This document shows, piece after piece, positions 42,020 through 50,487 of a stretch of 64,000 bases of DNA. The translations under genes and the position numbers were made by a program. The first letter of the stretch is position 1; every line of letters starts with the position of its first letter. The DNA is taken from assembly GCF_003287935.1 (NCBI RefSeq), contig NZ_CP030287.1, positions 4,740,267-4,804,266 of the forward strand, read 5' to 3'. The stretch is from Streptomyces sp. ICC1 (GTDB taxonomy: Bacteria > Actinomycetota > Actinomycetes > Streptomycetales > Streptomycetaceae). The notes below the pieces were generated by a model, which was not told the DNA's origin, ran no database searches, and saw only the letters and a list, made by a program, of their open reading frames with translations.

Positions 42020-42286
42020 ATTTCTGTCCTGATCGGACAGGCACTGTGGTCGCACCCCCCCCACTTCGGGGCCGATGACAGTGAATGACCTATGGGCCGG
42101 GCCCTTCGCGCGATGAAGCGCGGCAGGGCGTGGATCCCGGTTACGGATGTTCCCTCGTCTCTCCGCCTGAGCGGAGCGAGGCCCCCGGGCGTGGGGCCGG
42201 GACAACCCGCCGCCGGTACCGGCCACCCCTCACCGGGCGCCGTTGAGCTCACGAAGCCGCGCGTCCCGAGCAAGCAAGGATCGACC

Positions 42287-43804
42287 ATGGCTTCCAGCCT
42301 GACGAGGGACTCGGCGGACCCGTCCACCGAGAAGACCTTCTTCGGACACCCCCGTGGCCTGGCCACTCTGTTCATGACCGAGATGTGGGAGCGCTTCTCC
42401 TACTACGGCATGCGCGCCCTCCTCGTCGTCTACCTGATCTCGGGCGGCGTCGACGCCGCGACCGACAGCCAGGGCGGCGGCCTGGCCATGAAGACCGCCA
42501 CGGCCACGGCCATCTACTCCATCTACGTGGCCATGGTCTACCTCATGGCCATGCCCGGTGGCTGGTTCGGTGACCGCGTCTGGGGCGCCCGCAAGACCGT
42601 CGCCATCGCCGGCGGCGTGATCATGGCGGGCCACTTCGCGCTGGCGATCCCCGGCCAGGCGATGTTCTTCGTCGGTCTGGCGCTGGTCGCGGCCGGTTCC
42701 GGTCTGCTGAAGGCCAACATCTCCACGATGGTCGGCCACCTCTACGACGGTCCGAAGGACCCTCGTCGTGACAGTGGCTTCACCCTCTTCTACGTGGGCA
42801 TCAACCTCGGCGCCTTCGTCGCGCCGTTCGTCATCGGCACCGTCGGCCAGACCGTCAACTGGCACCTGGGCTTCGCCCTCGCCGGTGTCGGCATGGCGCT
42901 GGGCCTGGCGCAGTTCCTGCTGGGCAGCAAGCACCTGAGCCCCGTCAGCAGCCAGGTCCCGAACCCGCTGTCGGCGCAGGAGCGCAACGCGATCGTCGTC
43001 AAGGTCGCCGCGGTCGTCGGCGTCACGGCGCTGTTCTACGCGATCATCGGCTTCACCGGCGTCTTCACCCTGAACTGGGCGCTCGTCCCGCTGACCGTCG
43101 CGGGTCTGCTGATCCCGGTCGGCGTCCTGGTCCGCATCAAGCGCGACAAGGACCTCTCGGCCCCCGAGCAGTCGAAGATGAACGGCTACATCTGGTTCTT
43201 CGTCGCCGCGGCCGTCTTCTGGATGATCTACGACCAGGGTGGCTCCACGCTGGCCGCCTTCGCCGAGAAGAACACCGCCAACACGGTCTTCGGGTGGGAC
43301 TTCCCCTCGACGTGGTTCCAGTCGCTGAACCCGCTCTTCGTGATGACGCTGGCCCCGATCTTCGCCTGGCTGTGGATCTGGCTGGCGCGCAAGAACCAGG
43401 AGCCGACGACCATCGTGAAGTTCGCGATGGCCCTCGTCCTGGTCGGCGGCTCGTTCTTCGTCTTCGTCGTCCCGATGGGCATGGCGAACGGCGGCACGCT
43501 GGTCAGCCCGATGTGGCTCGTCTCGATCTACATGATCCAGACGATCGCCGAGCTCTGCCTGTCCCCGGTCGGCCTGTCGGTCACCACCAAGATGGCGCCG
43601 CAGAAGTACGCGAGCCAGATGATGGGCGTCTGGTTCCTCGCCGTCACCGCCGGTGACTGCACCACCGGTCTGCTCTCGATCGCCGGGGTGGACCTGAACG
43701 GGACCGGGATCATCGGCATGCAGGCCGCGCTCGCGGCGCTGGCCGGCTTCGCGATCTACATGTACCGCAAGAAGGTCCAGACGATGATGGGCGACGTCCA
43801 CTGA
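42287..43804 (+). CDS. POT/PTR2-family proton-dependent oligopeptide transporter
   Basis: 505 residues; ATG 42287 follows GCAAGGAT. Around fourteen membrane segments. Family signatures: FMTEMWERFSYYGMRALLVV (the ExxER-like motif in helix 1), then GWFGDRVWGARKTVAIAGGV and SGLLKANISTMVGHLY, and FTLFYVGINLGAFVAPFVIG (PTR2 signature). Members take up di- and tripeptides with protons. It lies alone between a hairpin-containing leader and a strong terminator (43820-43859). Length is standard for bacterial DtpT-like proteins. Confidence 0.95.
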   Translation: MASSLTRDSADPSTEKTFFGHPRGLATLFMTEMWERFSYYGMRALLVVYLISGGVDAATDSQGGGLAMKTATATAIYSIYVAMVYLMAMPGGWFGDRVWGARKTVAIAGGVIMAGHFALAIPGQAMFFVGLALVAAGSGLLKANISTMVGHLYDGPKDPRRDSGFTLFYVGINLGAFVAPFVIGTVGQTVNWHLGFALAGVGMALGLAQFLLGSKHLSPVSSQVPNPLSAQERNAIVVKVAAVVGVTALFYAIIGFTGVFTLNWALVPLTVAGLLIPVGVLVRIKRDKDLSAPEQSKMNGYIWFFVAAAVFWMIYDQGGSTLAAFAEKNTANTVFGWDFPSTWFQSLNPLFVMTLAPIFAWLWIWLARKNQEPTTIVKFAMALVLVGGSFFVFVVPMGMANGGTLVSPMWLVSIYMIQTIAELCLSPVGLSVTTKMAPQKYASQMMGVWFLAVTAGDCTTGLLSIAGVDLNGTGIIGMQAALAALAGFAIYMYRKKVQTMMGDVH

Positions 43805-43819
43805 CGCGTCCCGCCTCGT

Positions 43820-43859
43820 GGAACGGCCCGGCACACCGCATGGTGTGCCGGGCCGTTCC
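43820..43859. terminator. Strong hairpin with 18-bp perfect stem
   Basis: Arms GGAACGGCCCGGCACACC (43820-43837) and its complement (43842-43859) with a 4-base loop, directly after the POT gene and before the convergent surface-protein gene. Likely bidirectional. Confidence 0.85.
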
Positions 43860-43897
43860 GTCGTTCCGGGTGCCGCCCGCGACCGCGGGCCCGCGGC

Positions 43898-45115
43898 CTA
43901 CCGGTGGCCGCGCAGGCGCCGCCACGGGGTGAAGGTGAAGACCGCCGCGCCGAGCAGCATCACCGTGCCGGCGACCAGGGCGAGGGCCTTGATGCCGCCC
44001 TCGTCCTCCGCGCCGGTCTCGGCGAGGTTGCCCGAGGAGGTGTTGCCCGTGGCTCCGGGCGAGCCGGCGGCGCCGCCGGCCTGGGCGGTGGTGTCGAGCT
44101 CCAGCGAGACCCCGGTGCTGGTCGCGGTGCAGGGCACCACGATCGGGGTGGCGCCCGGGGCCATGACGACGTCGATCGTCATCGTGTCGGGGCTCAGCGT
44201 CGCCTTGCCGGTCTTGCCCGGCTTGTAGGTGCCGGTCATATCGCTCAGCGTGACGGGGTCGCCCGCGCCGATCGCCGTGGTGGTCGCGGGACCGGAGACC
44301 TTGACCGTGCCGCTGTCACCGCCGCCGATCTTGATGTTCATCGAGGGCTTCAGGGCCCCCGCCGGCAGGGCCGCCGGGCTCTTCATGGCCCCCTTGGCGG
44401 TCTTGACGGTCAGGTCGTAGTTGCCGCCGTTCTTCTTGGCGTTGATCGTCACCGGGCTCTTGATGCCCCCGGGCAGGAAGGCGCCGCAGTCGAAGGCGAC
44501 CTCCACGGCCTTGCCCGGGAAGTCGGTCTGGCCGCCGCCGCCCGGAGTCCCGGTGGTGCTCCCGCCGGGGGTGCCGCCGCCGCCTTCCGTGACCTTGATG
44601 GTGACGCCGACCCCGACGGCCTCCTGCGGGGTGCAGTGGGTGAGCAGGCCGCTCCAGTCGACGTCGTACTTGCCGGGCGAGATGGTGACGTCGCCGGCCT
44701 TGGTGAGCTTGAGCTTGGCCTTCATGTCGGAGATGACCATGGGGGCCTTCTTGGGGATCGGCGGGTTGGTCCGCGTCCCCTCCATCTTCAGCTCGCCGCT
44801 CTGCGCGCCGCCGACCTTCGCGTAGCCGATCGGCTTGATGCTGTCCTTGGCCAGATCCATGATGTCGGTGTTGTTCGAGGCCGGCTTCACGGTCTTCCAG
44901 ACCACCTCGACCTCGTCGCCCACCTTGGCGGTGGCCGGGGCCGTGACCGAGGCCGTGGTCGTGCCCTGGACCGGGCCGCCACCGCCCGCCGGCGGAACGC
45001 ACTCCACCTTGTAGGAGACGTCGGCCGCCTGGGCGGGGCTAGCCGCCAGCAGGATGCCCGCGCCGCCGAACAGCAGCGCGACCGCGGCCGCGCTCACCCT
45101 CCGTTGGGTCCTCAC
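43898..45115 (-). CDS. Secreted surface protein with LAETG sortase signal
   Basis: 405 residues from GTG 45115. N-terminal signal peptide (basic start, hydrophobic core VALLFGGAGILLAASPAQAA). The mature part holds two similar beta-rich domains, each with paired cysteines, separated by a Gly/Thr/Pro linker (GGGGTPGGSTTGTPGGGG). The C-terminus is a textbook sorting signal: LAETG (364-368), a hydrophobic helix and a basic tail (WRRLRGHR), the LAxTG form used by streptomycete class E sortases. The GTG overlaps the stop of the upstream gene, so it is the last of a three-gene operon. Confidence 0.9.
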   Translation of the reverse strand: MRTQRRVSAAAVALLFGGAGILLAASPAQAADVSYKVECVPPAGGGGPVQGTTTASVTAPATAKVGDEVEVVWKTVKPASNNTDIMDLAKDSIKPIGYAKVGGAQSGELKMEGTRTNPPIPKKAPMVISDMKAKLKLTKAGDVTISPGKYDVDWSGLLTHCTPQEAVGVGVTIKVTEGGGGTPGGSTTGTPGGGGQTDFPGKAVEVAFDCGAFLPGGIKSPVTINAKKNGGNYDLTVKTAKGAMKSPAALPAGALKPSMNIKIGGGDSGTVKVSGPATTTAIGAGDPVTLSDMTGTYKPGKTGKATLSPDTMTIDVVMAPGATPIVVPCTATSTGVSLELDTTAQAGGAAGSPGATGNTSSGNLAETGAEDEGGIKALALVAGTVMLLGAAVFTFTPWRRLRGHR

Positions 45116-46326
45116 GATTGTCCCTTCGTCGTCGGACTGTTCTCAGACGGTGCGGACGTCTGTGGTGCATGTGGTTTGTGTGGTGCTTGTGGTGTCTGTG
45201 GTGCTGGTGGTTCGGATGGTGCGGTTGTCCCCGGCGCGCTGTCCGGGGTGAACCACGGCAGTGCCGCCGTGGTGGTCGATGGGGGCCCGGCCGCCGGTTC
45301 GGAGCGGGCCGGCGCGGGACCTCGTACGGGACCCCGCGCGGGTCCCCGTACCGCCGCGATCCTCGGCAGCCGGGTGGTCACCGCCGCCGCCGCGTCGGGA
45401 ATCCGGGAGCCCCGGTGGCGGCCGCCGGCCTGCTCGCGCGGGCGGACCTTGTCGACGACGGCCATGCCGATCCGGAAGACCGCCGCGGGGATCACCACGA
45501 GGAGCAGGCCCCAGAACAGCAGCACCCCGTACGGGCGGGCCACGCCCCAGGGCTGCGTGGCCACGACCGTCTCGCCGTACTTGAGCGAGACCGTGTAGTC
45601 GCCGTGGGCGCCCGCGGACAGGGCCGCGTTCAGGGAGATCTCCGCCTTGCCGCCGGGCGCGATCGTGCCCTTCCAGCGGACCTCCTCCCAGATCGGCGCG
45701 AACACCCCGTGGGCGGTGCCGAGCTGGAAGACCGGGTCCTTGACCGGCGCGGAGCCGAGGTTGCCGACGGTCACCGTGAACTCGCGGCTCGGCGGGGCGC
45801 CGAACCAGGTCAGCACCCCGTCCTCGCCCTTGAGGCGGACCCCGGTGAGCATCGCGAGGCGGGCGGTGCCGCCCTCCGCGGGCAGCTCGGCCACCGGGTG
45901 GTCGGTGATCTTCAGCGGGGCCGCGACGGTGGACTGGTCCCCGTTGACGGAGGTGACGTTGACGACGCAGGGGCAGGGCTTGGGCGGCGCGACCACCGGG
46001 AGCTGGGCGGAGAAGTTCCCGTCGTCGGCGACCGAGACGGCGATGCCGTCGGCGTTGGCGCAGCTGTTGGTGCCGCCGATCATGTTCTGCCCGCAGACCA
46101 GCAGCATCACCATGGTCTTGGGCCGCCAGCCGGTGCCGGTGACCGACAGCTCGGTGCCCTTGGCGGCCTCCTTGAGCGAGAGGGCGACGGCGGGCTTGGC
46201 CTCGTCCGCGGCGGCCGGTGCCGCCGGGAACAGCGTCAGCGCGCCGAGCGCGAGTCCCGCCAGCCCCGCGCATCCCGCCGCGACGAGGGCCCTGATCTTG
46301 CCGCCGCGTCCGGTCTTGGCGCTCAC
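45112..46326 (-). CDS. Secreted/membrane-anchored surface-operon protein
   Basis: 404 residues from GTG 46326, which overlaps the stop of the upstream gene. Signal peptide KIRALVAAGCAGLAGLALGA, then beta-sandwich domains (LSVTGTGWRPKTMVMLLVCG, later FTVTVGNLGSAPVKDP). A near-C-terminal membrane helix (YGVLLFWGLLLVVIPAAVFR) is followed by a long cytoplasmic Pro/Thr/Arg-rich tail of about 100 residues. No sortase motif is present. The NVTSVNGD and cysteine region resembles neocarzinostatin-like or invasin-like adhesion modules only loosely. Likely a partner of the LAETG protein downstream. Confidence 0.75.
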   Translation of the reverse strand: MSAKTGRGGKIRALVAAGCAGLAGLALGALTLFPAAPAAADEAKPAVALSLKEAAKGTELSVTGTGWRPKTMVMLLVCGQNMIGGTNSCANADGIAVSVADDGNFSAQLPVVAPPKPCPCVVNVTSVNGDQSTVAAPLKITDHPVAELPAEGGTARLAMLTGVRLKGEDGVLTWFGAPPSREFTVTVGNLGSAPVKDPVFQLGTAHGVFAPIWEEVRWKGTIAPGGKAEISLNAALSAGAHGDYTVSLKYGETVVATQPWGVARPYGVLLFWGLLLVVIPAAVFRIGMAVVDKVRPREQAGGRHRGSRIPDAAAAVTTRLPRIAAVRGPARGPVRGPAPARSEPAAGPPSTTTAALPWFTPDSAPGTTAPSEPPAPQTPQAPHKPHAPQTSAPSENSPTTKGQS

Positions 46327-47378
46327 CTGGTTGCTCCCGTCAACTCGTGGTCCGGTGCTGGGGCTTGTTCGGGTACGGCGCTTCCGTGCGGGCGTGTCCC
46401 GTGCCGGTCGCCGGCCCGGGACCGCCGTTTGCGCGCGAGCAGCAGCGCGGCCGCGGCGGTTCCGCCGAGGCCGAGCAGCCCCAGGCCGGTCCAGCCCGCG
46501 ATCCCCCAGGGAACGAACCACGCCGAGGCGCTCCCCGTGGCGCGGGCGCCGCCGGGGGCGGTGACGGTGAGGTCGAGGGCGACCCGGTCGAAGACCGGGG
46601 CGCCGGGCCAGGGTTCGCTCAGCTCCACCCGCTGGCCGGGGAGCACCTCGACGGGCAGGGTGCGGGCGCTGCGGCCCGCGACCTCGCCGAAGGTGCCCCG
46701 GGCGCGGATGGACAGCTCGGGCGCGAGGGTCACGTTGCCGCGGTTGACCAGGGTGTAGGCCACGCGCGCGGACGCGCCCTTGCCGCGTACGGAGACGTCC
46801 TCGACGGTGAGGGCCGCCAGCGCCGGGCCGCCGACCCGCAGGTGGACCCGTACGCCCACCTCGCGGCCGGCCTCGGTGGCGACCACGGCGGCCGGGTGGT
46901 CACCGGGCGGTGAGCCCGGCGGCACGGTGACGGTGAAGGGGACCACCGCGCGGGTGTGCGCCGGGACCTTGACCGTGGTGCCCGCGCCGAAGCTGATCCA
47001 GAGGCCCGCGCCGGTGACGGGCCCTTCCGAGCCGCCTCCGGCTGCGGGCTTGGCGGAGCGCACCGCGAAGGCGCCGTCCGCCGTGTTGTAGGCGTCGGCC
47101 CCGCGCAGGGTGACGGTGTGCTCCCGGTCGCTGGTGTTGTCCAGGGCGAGGCGGTCCTCCAGCACGGCGCCGGAGGTGCCGGAGAGGTAGAAGTACGGGC
47201 GGGCCCCGGCCCTGGGCGCCACCGCGGGCGCGCCGCCGGCGACGGGCTCGGCCGTCCAGCCGGGCTCGTCGGCGGCGGCCGGGAAGGCCGCCGCCGTGTG
47301 GAGCAGGACGGCGGCCGCGGCGGCGAGCAGCAGCGCGCCGAGCCGTCCGGGCGCGGCGCGCTGCTGCTCGCGCCCTGT
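46323..47378 (-). pseudogene. 5'-truncated secreted protein (DUF916-like) of the surface operon
   Basis: The frame encodes a signal peptide, PGRLGALLLAAAAAVLLHTA and AAFPAAADEPGW, followed by beta-rich domains (YFYLSGTSGAVLEDRLALDN, then VVPFTVTVPPGSPPGDHPAA). A C-terminal membrane helix and basic tail close it, like DUF916/WxL-type surface proteins. No start codon exists upstream of the signal peptide in frame: the codons read R-W-A-R-T-G-R-E-Q-Q with no ATG, GTG or TTG. The first usable GTG, at 47222, would remove the signal. At about 47.37 kb unrelated DNA begins. I infer that the true start was lost at a breakpoint. Confidence 0.65.
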
Positions 47379-47809
47379 CCGTGCCCATCGCCGTGGTCGC
47401 CGCCGTCGGCGCGGCCTCCAAGGCCGGCGTACTGATCAAGGGGGGCGCGGCCGTCGCGGCGCTCGGCAGCGTCCGGGCTGTCGCCATCGACAAGACCGGC
47501 ACGATCACCCGCAACGAACCGGTCGTCATCGACGTGGTGATGGCTGCGGGTGTCGATCGCACGCGGGTCCTGATCGCCGCCGCCGCCCTCGAAGCGCGAG
47601 GCGAACACCCCCCGGCCGCGGCCCTCCCCACCGCCGCCGATCTCCTGGCCGAACTGCAACGCACCGCCACCCGGCGCGCCCGCGACCCCTTCGGCCGCCT
47701 GCTCCCCGCCGACCCGACCGACTTCGCCCGCGCCTGGCTGAGCGCGGCCCTGTACACCGAGGCGGCCGAGACCTCGCTGTGTGCGGCGGCATGGCAACCG
47801 GAACGGTGA
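47372..47809 (+). pseudogene. P-type ATPase fragment fused to unrelated C-terminal sequence
   Basis: The frame opens in mid-protein: ALSVPIAVVAAVGAASKAGV, then LIKGGAAVAALGSVRAVAID and KTGTITRNEP. DKTGT is the phosphorylation motif of heavy-metal P-type ATPases, here without the preceding membrane domain. After ALEARGEHP the sequence stops resembling a P-type ATPase and continues as LLAELQRTATRRARDPFGRL and LPADPTDFARAWLSAALY, which looks like the end of a different protein. A GTG at 47381 could start translation, but no function is expected. It abuts the truncated gene on the other strand. Confidence 0.65.
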
Positions 47810-47858
47810 GGGCCGGGACGGCGGGTGTCTGCAAAAGGAAACGCCATCTGCACACGCT

Positions 47859-47887
47859 CGTTGACATCCATCACACCGATGTCAACG
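47859..47887. repeat. Perfect inverted repeat CGTTGACATC / GATGTCAACG
   Basis: Ten-base-pair arms with a 9-base loop between the ATPase remnant and the barstar-like gene. TTGACA in the left arm could be a -35 element, so this may be an operator-promoter. Confidence 0.5.
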
Positions 47888-48019
47888 ACCCGCCAGCACT
47901 CAGCATCACCACCGAATGTGAGACAGAGCCGTTTGTTCGACAGACCCCCTTCCGTCGGGCTGGGGAACGTTGCTCCGTATCGTTGACCCGTCAAGTCGGA
48001 TCAGCTGTTCGGAGACTTC

Positions 48020-49204
48020 GTGCGGGTCGAGGACCATGCCACGTGGGATCACATCTTTCCGGTCAGATTTCTTCTGACCCGCCAGGATGCTGACCTTGAG
48101 CGCGACTTCTGGGGGCGGTGCGCCGATGTGGAGGGACTGTTCGTCGACCCGGTGCCGCCGCCACGTGAACTCCTGACTCTGCGCGGGTGCACGCCCGCAG
48201 GGCCATGGCACGATGTGCTCGCCTTTCCCGACGAGTCCACGCGGTCTTTGGGCAATCTGGAAGTCACCATCTCAGATGAGAACCGCCCTCAGTTCGCGTG
48301 GACCCTGGTGGACACGGTCGCCATCTCGTACTCGCCCAACGCGACCGATCCGGACCTCGTCGACCTCGTCCTCGGCACTGGCGTGGTCGAACACAGCGAG
48401 GTCTGGCCCGGCGCCGGCCCCGGCACCATGCCTGCCGCTCCACGCTTCGCGATTGCAGAAGAGGACTACAGGGGCGGGCCTGTCGGCGAATGCCTCGGCA
48501 TCGATGGTCTCGTCGCCCCGCGCGAGGTCGGCCCGGACATCCCCTTGCAGCTCATTGGGTGCGAGCCCGGGGAGCGGCTGCTCGCTGCCGTGCGCAACCC
48601 GCAAGCCTGTATCCAGGAGTGGGGGGTACTGGTGGCACTGGACCGGTTCGGGCGGGAGATGGGGTCCCACGGGGTCCGTCTGGAGATCGCCAAGGTCAGT
48701 CCGTCCGTGCTGGGCGGGTCCTTGGTCGACATCACGCTCGCAGACGGCGGGGACGACGATCGACCCTCGCTCGCTGCCCGACGCATCTGGGAAACCTGGT
48801 ACCAGGGCTTCCCGACGACACCCAACCAGTGGTCCTCACTGGACACGCGGGGCCGAGCTGAGTGGCTCGACCTGATACGCCCTCATCCAGGCGGCGAGCC
48901 GGATCGCGCCGGGGGAACCCATCACCTTGACGGACGATTCATCACCGACAAGCCCGGCCTCTATTGCGCGCTGGGCGAAGCACTCATCGGTCCCGGCCGC
49001 TGGTTCGGCCGAGGGCTCGACGATCTCAATGACTGCCTGGGCGGCCGACGCGGCGTCATCGGGCCCTTCACCCTGATGTGGCACGACGCCGACATCGCTC
49101 GCCATGCATTGAACTTCACCCTGGACCAAGGCGGAAAGCTCACCTACTTCGAGGAAGCCCTGCAACTCCTCGAGAGCCACGGCGTCACCGTTGTCCTCCG
49201 GTGA
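48020..49204 (+). CDS. Barstar-family protein with large N-terminal region
   Basis: 394 residues from GTG 48020. The last 95 residues match barstar-like ribonuclease inhibitors: HHLDGRFITDKPGLYCALGE, then WFGRGLDDLNDCLGG, a DADIARHALNF helix and the closing FEEALQLLESHGVTV. Barstar proteins bind and block barnase-type RNases. The 290-residue N-terminal part has beta-rich segments (VEDHATWDHIFPVRFLLTRQ, FAIAEEDYRGG and LIGCEPGERLLAAVRNP) that I cannot assign. No barnase-like toxin is visible nearby, so it may be an orphan immunity gene against toxins from competitors. Confidence 0.8.
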   Translation: MRVEDHATWDHIFPVRFLLTRQDADLERDFWGRCADVEGLFVDPVPPPRELLTLRGCTPAGPWHDVLAFPDESTRSLGNLEVTISDENRPQFAWTLVDTVAISYSPNATDPDLVDLVLGTGVVEHSEVWPGAGPGTMPAAPRFAIAEEDYRGGPVGECLGIDGLVAPREVGPDIPLQLIGCEPGERLLAAVRNPQACIQEWGVLVALDRFGREMGSHGVRLEIAKVSPSVLGGSLVDITLADGGDDDRPSLAARRIWETWYQGFPTTPNQWSSLDTRGRAEWLDLIRPHPGGEPDRAGGTHHLDGRFITDKPGLYCALGEALIGPGRWFGRGLDDLNDCLGGRRGVIGPFTLMWHDADIARHALNFTLDQGGKLTYFEEALQLLESHGVTVVLR

Positions 49205-49448
49205 ATCGCACCACTCTGATGGGACCACGCTGATCGCGGTCACAGCGAAGTCGAACCGGTCCGAGGCCGACACGGCTCCGGCGCAGTGGCTTCCCCCGGC
49301 CGGCGGTTACCCCTGCGAGTACGCCGCCCAGCGGACCGCCACGAAGCTGCGCTGGAACCTCGTCGCCGACGACGCCGAGCGCCAGGCCCTGCTCGGGGTC
49401 GCGGAGGACTGCCCGAGCATCAACGTCGTCCGCGAGAACGCGTTGTGA
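49191..49448 (+). pseudogene. C-terminal fragment of a DUF1524-type HNH endonuclease
   Basis: After about 10 unrelated residues the frame reads TLIAVTAKSNRSEADTAPAQ, then WLPPAGGYPCEYAAQ, a TKLRWNLVADDAERQALLG segment and CPS, which is the C-terminal pattern of secreted or GmrSD-type DUF1524 nucleases. The catalytic His region that should precede it is missing. The TTG that could start this frame lies inside the barstar gene. It is best seen as a remnant; its neighbour is a nuclease-inhibitor gene. Confidence 0.65.
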
Positions 49449-49661
49449 CCCGCCCACACAGATCACCTGACCAGCGACGGAATGCTCGGCGCTTTGGGGT
49501 GAGCCTCGGATGCCGTTCCGCGGCGACGCCGCTCCGAGGGCACGATGTCGCATCCGATGCAACTGTGGGAATGGGCACTGGACCTGGCGCGGGCGAATCC
49601 TGCGAACCTCGCCTCCGGCACAGGAGAGGCGGGGGCGTGCCCGCATGCGGACGGGCCGGGA

Positions 49662-50003
49662 TCAGACCGTTGCGGCTTGGAAGTCGTGGACTGCCTGGAT
49701 GACGCGGTCGGCTTCCTCGTCGGTGAGTTCGGGAGCCAGCGGCAGGCACACGGTGCGCGGGAGGAGGTCCAGGGTGACAGCGATGTCGGTGGTGCGGTGG
49801 GTGATCTCGCGCAGCGCCGGCTGGTGGGGGACGGCATGCGGGTAGACCTGCTCCGTTGAGATGCCGGCTCGGCCCAGGTGGGTCATGAGGGAGGCGGCAG
49901 AGGTGGCGTCGGGCATCGTCAGGGGGTACTTGTAGTACGTGTGTGGCCGCCGTTCGGCATCGCCGGGCGCGTGCGCCAGCACAGATTGCACCTGGGGCGA
50001 CAT
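49662..50003 (-). pseudogene. C-terminal fragment of a DegT/DnrJ/EryC1-type aminotransferase
   Basis: The minus-strand frame ends with HTYYKYPLTMPDATSAASLM, then THLGRAGISTEQVYPHAVPH, a TVCLPLAPELTDEEADRVIQ segment and a terminal AVHDF. This is the C-terminal domain pattern of PLP-dependent sugar aminotransferases. The catalytic lysine domain is absent; ATG 50003 starts only about 25 residues before the homology. A remnant, probably of a sugar-modification gene. Confidence 0.65.
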
Positions 50004-50076
50004 GGCCGCCGTGCTGACGGGCGCGGTGGCCCCGGGGTGGGAGCTGTGAGACGCGGGCCGGACGGCCGAACAGGTG

Positions 50077-50105
50077 AAGAGGGGCGGCAGATTGCCGCCC
50101 CTCTT
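50077..50105. terminator. Hairpin AAGAGGGGCGGCA-GAT-TGCCGCCCCTCTT
   Basis: Thirteen-base-pair perfect arms with a 3-base loop, ending in TT on the plus strand and preceded by AA for the minus strand. A stable terminator usable in both directions. Confidence 0.7.
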
Positions 50106-50133
50106 GTATGCCTGATTGCGGGGGGCAATGGAC

Positions 50134-50266
50134 AGCCCTGCGGGCTGGCCCGCCCCCTGTGTGCCCTTCGGGCACGGGCGGGCAGAAGACCTACCCTTCG
50201 GGCAAGTCGCTTCGCTCCCGGGCCCCTTTGAAGGTGCTTCGCGCCGGGGCCCGCCCCTGCGGGGCA
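50134..50266. repeat. Cluster of nested GC-rich palindromes with TTC/TTCG loops
   Basis: In 130 bp: AGCCC-TGC-GGGCT (50134-50146); GCCCGCCC pairing with GGGCGGGC (50148-50155 and 50176-50183) around an inner GTGCCC-TTC-GGGCAC; CCC-TTC-GGG again at about 50194; and CGGGCCCC (50219-50226) with GGGGCCCG (50246-50253). Such dense small-loop stems are a feature of streptomycete linear-replicon ends and some origins. No gene is seen from 50004 to 50487. Confidence 0.6.
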
Positions 50267-50487
50267 AAGGAAGAACCCGCTCCGGCAGGACGTGCCGCCA
50301 CGGGGGGTGGGCACAAGCCGGAACCGGCCGCAGCGATGCCGTGCATCAGCAACCACGATGGGTCTTCTGCTGCGAAGTCCCACGCGCAGAACTGAAGAAC
50401 TCCCACGGCACTCCGACCCTCACTGCTGCCGGTCGCCTGGATCGGGAGTCTGTCGGCGGCCGGCATTTACTGCGATCCGAGAGGTGT

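Noticed and set aside
42092..42286. Possible nucleotide-sensing riboswitch in the POT transporter leader (GGTTACGGAT-like sequence)
   Set aside because: The other conserved blocks of the c-di-AMP riboswitch are absent by eye, so only the hairpin at 41985 was kept.
47222..47222. GTG 47222 as the real start of the DUF916-like gene
   Set aside because: It would discard a clear signal peptide encoded immediately upstream in the same frame; a lost start at the breakpoint explains the data better.
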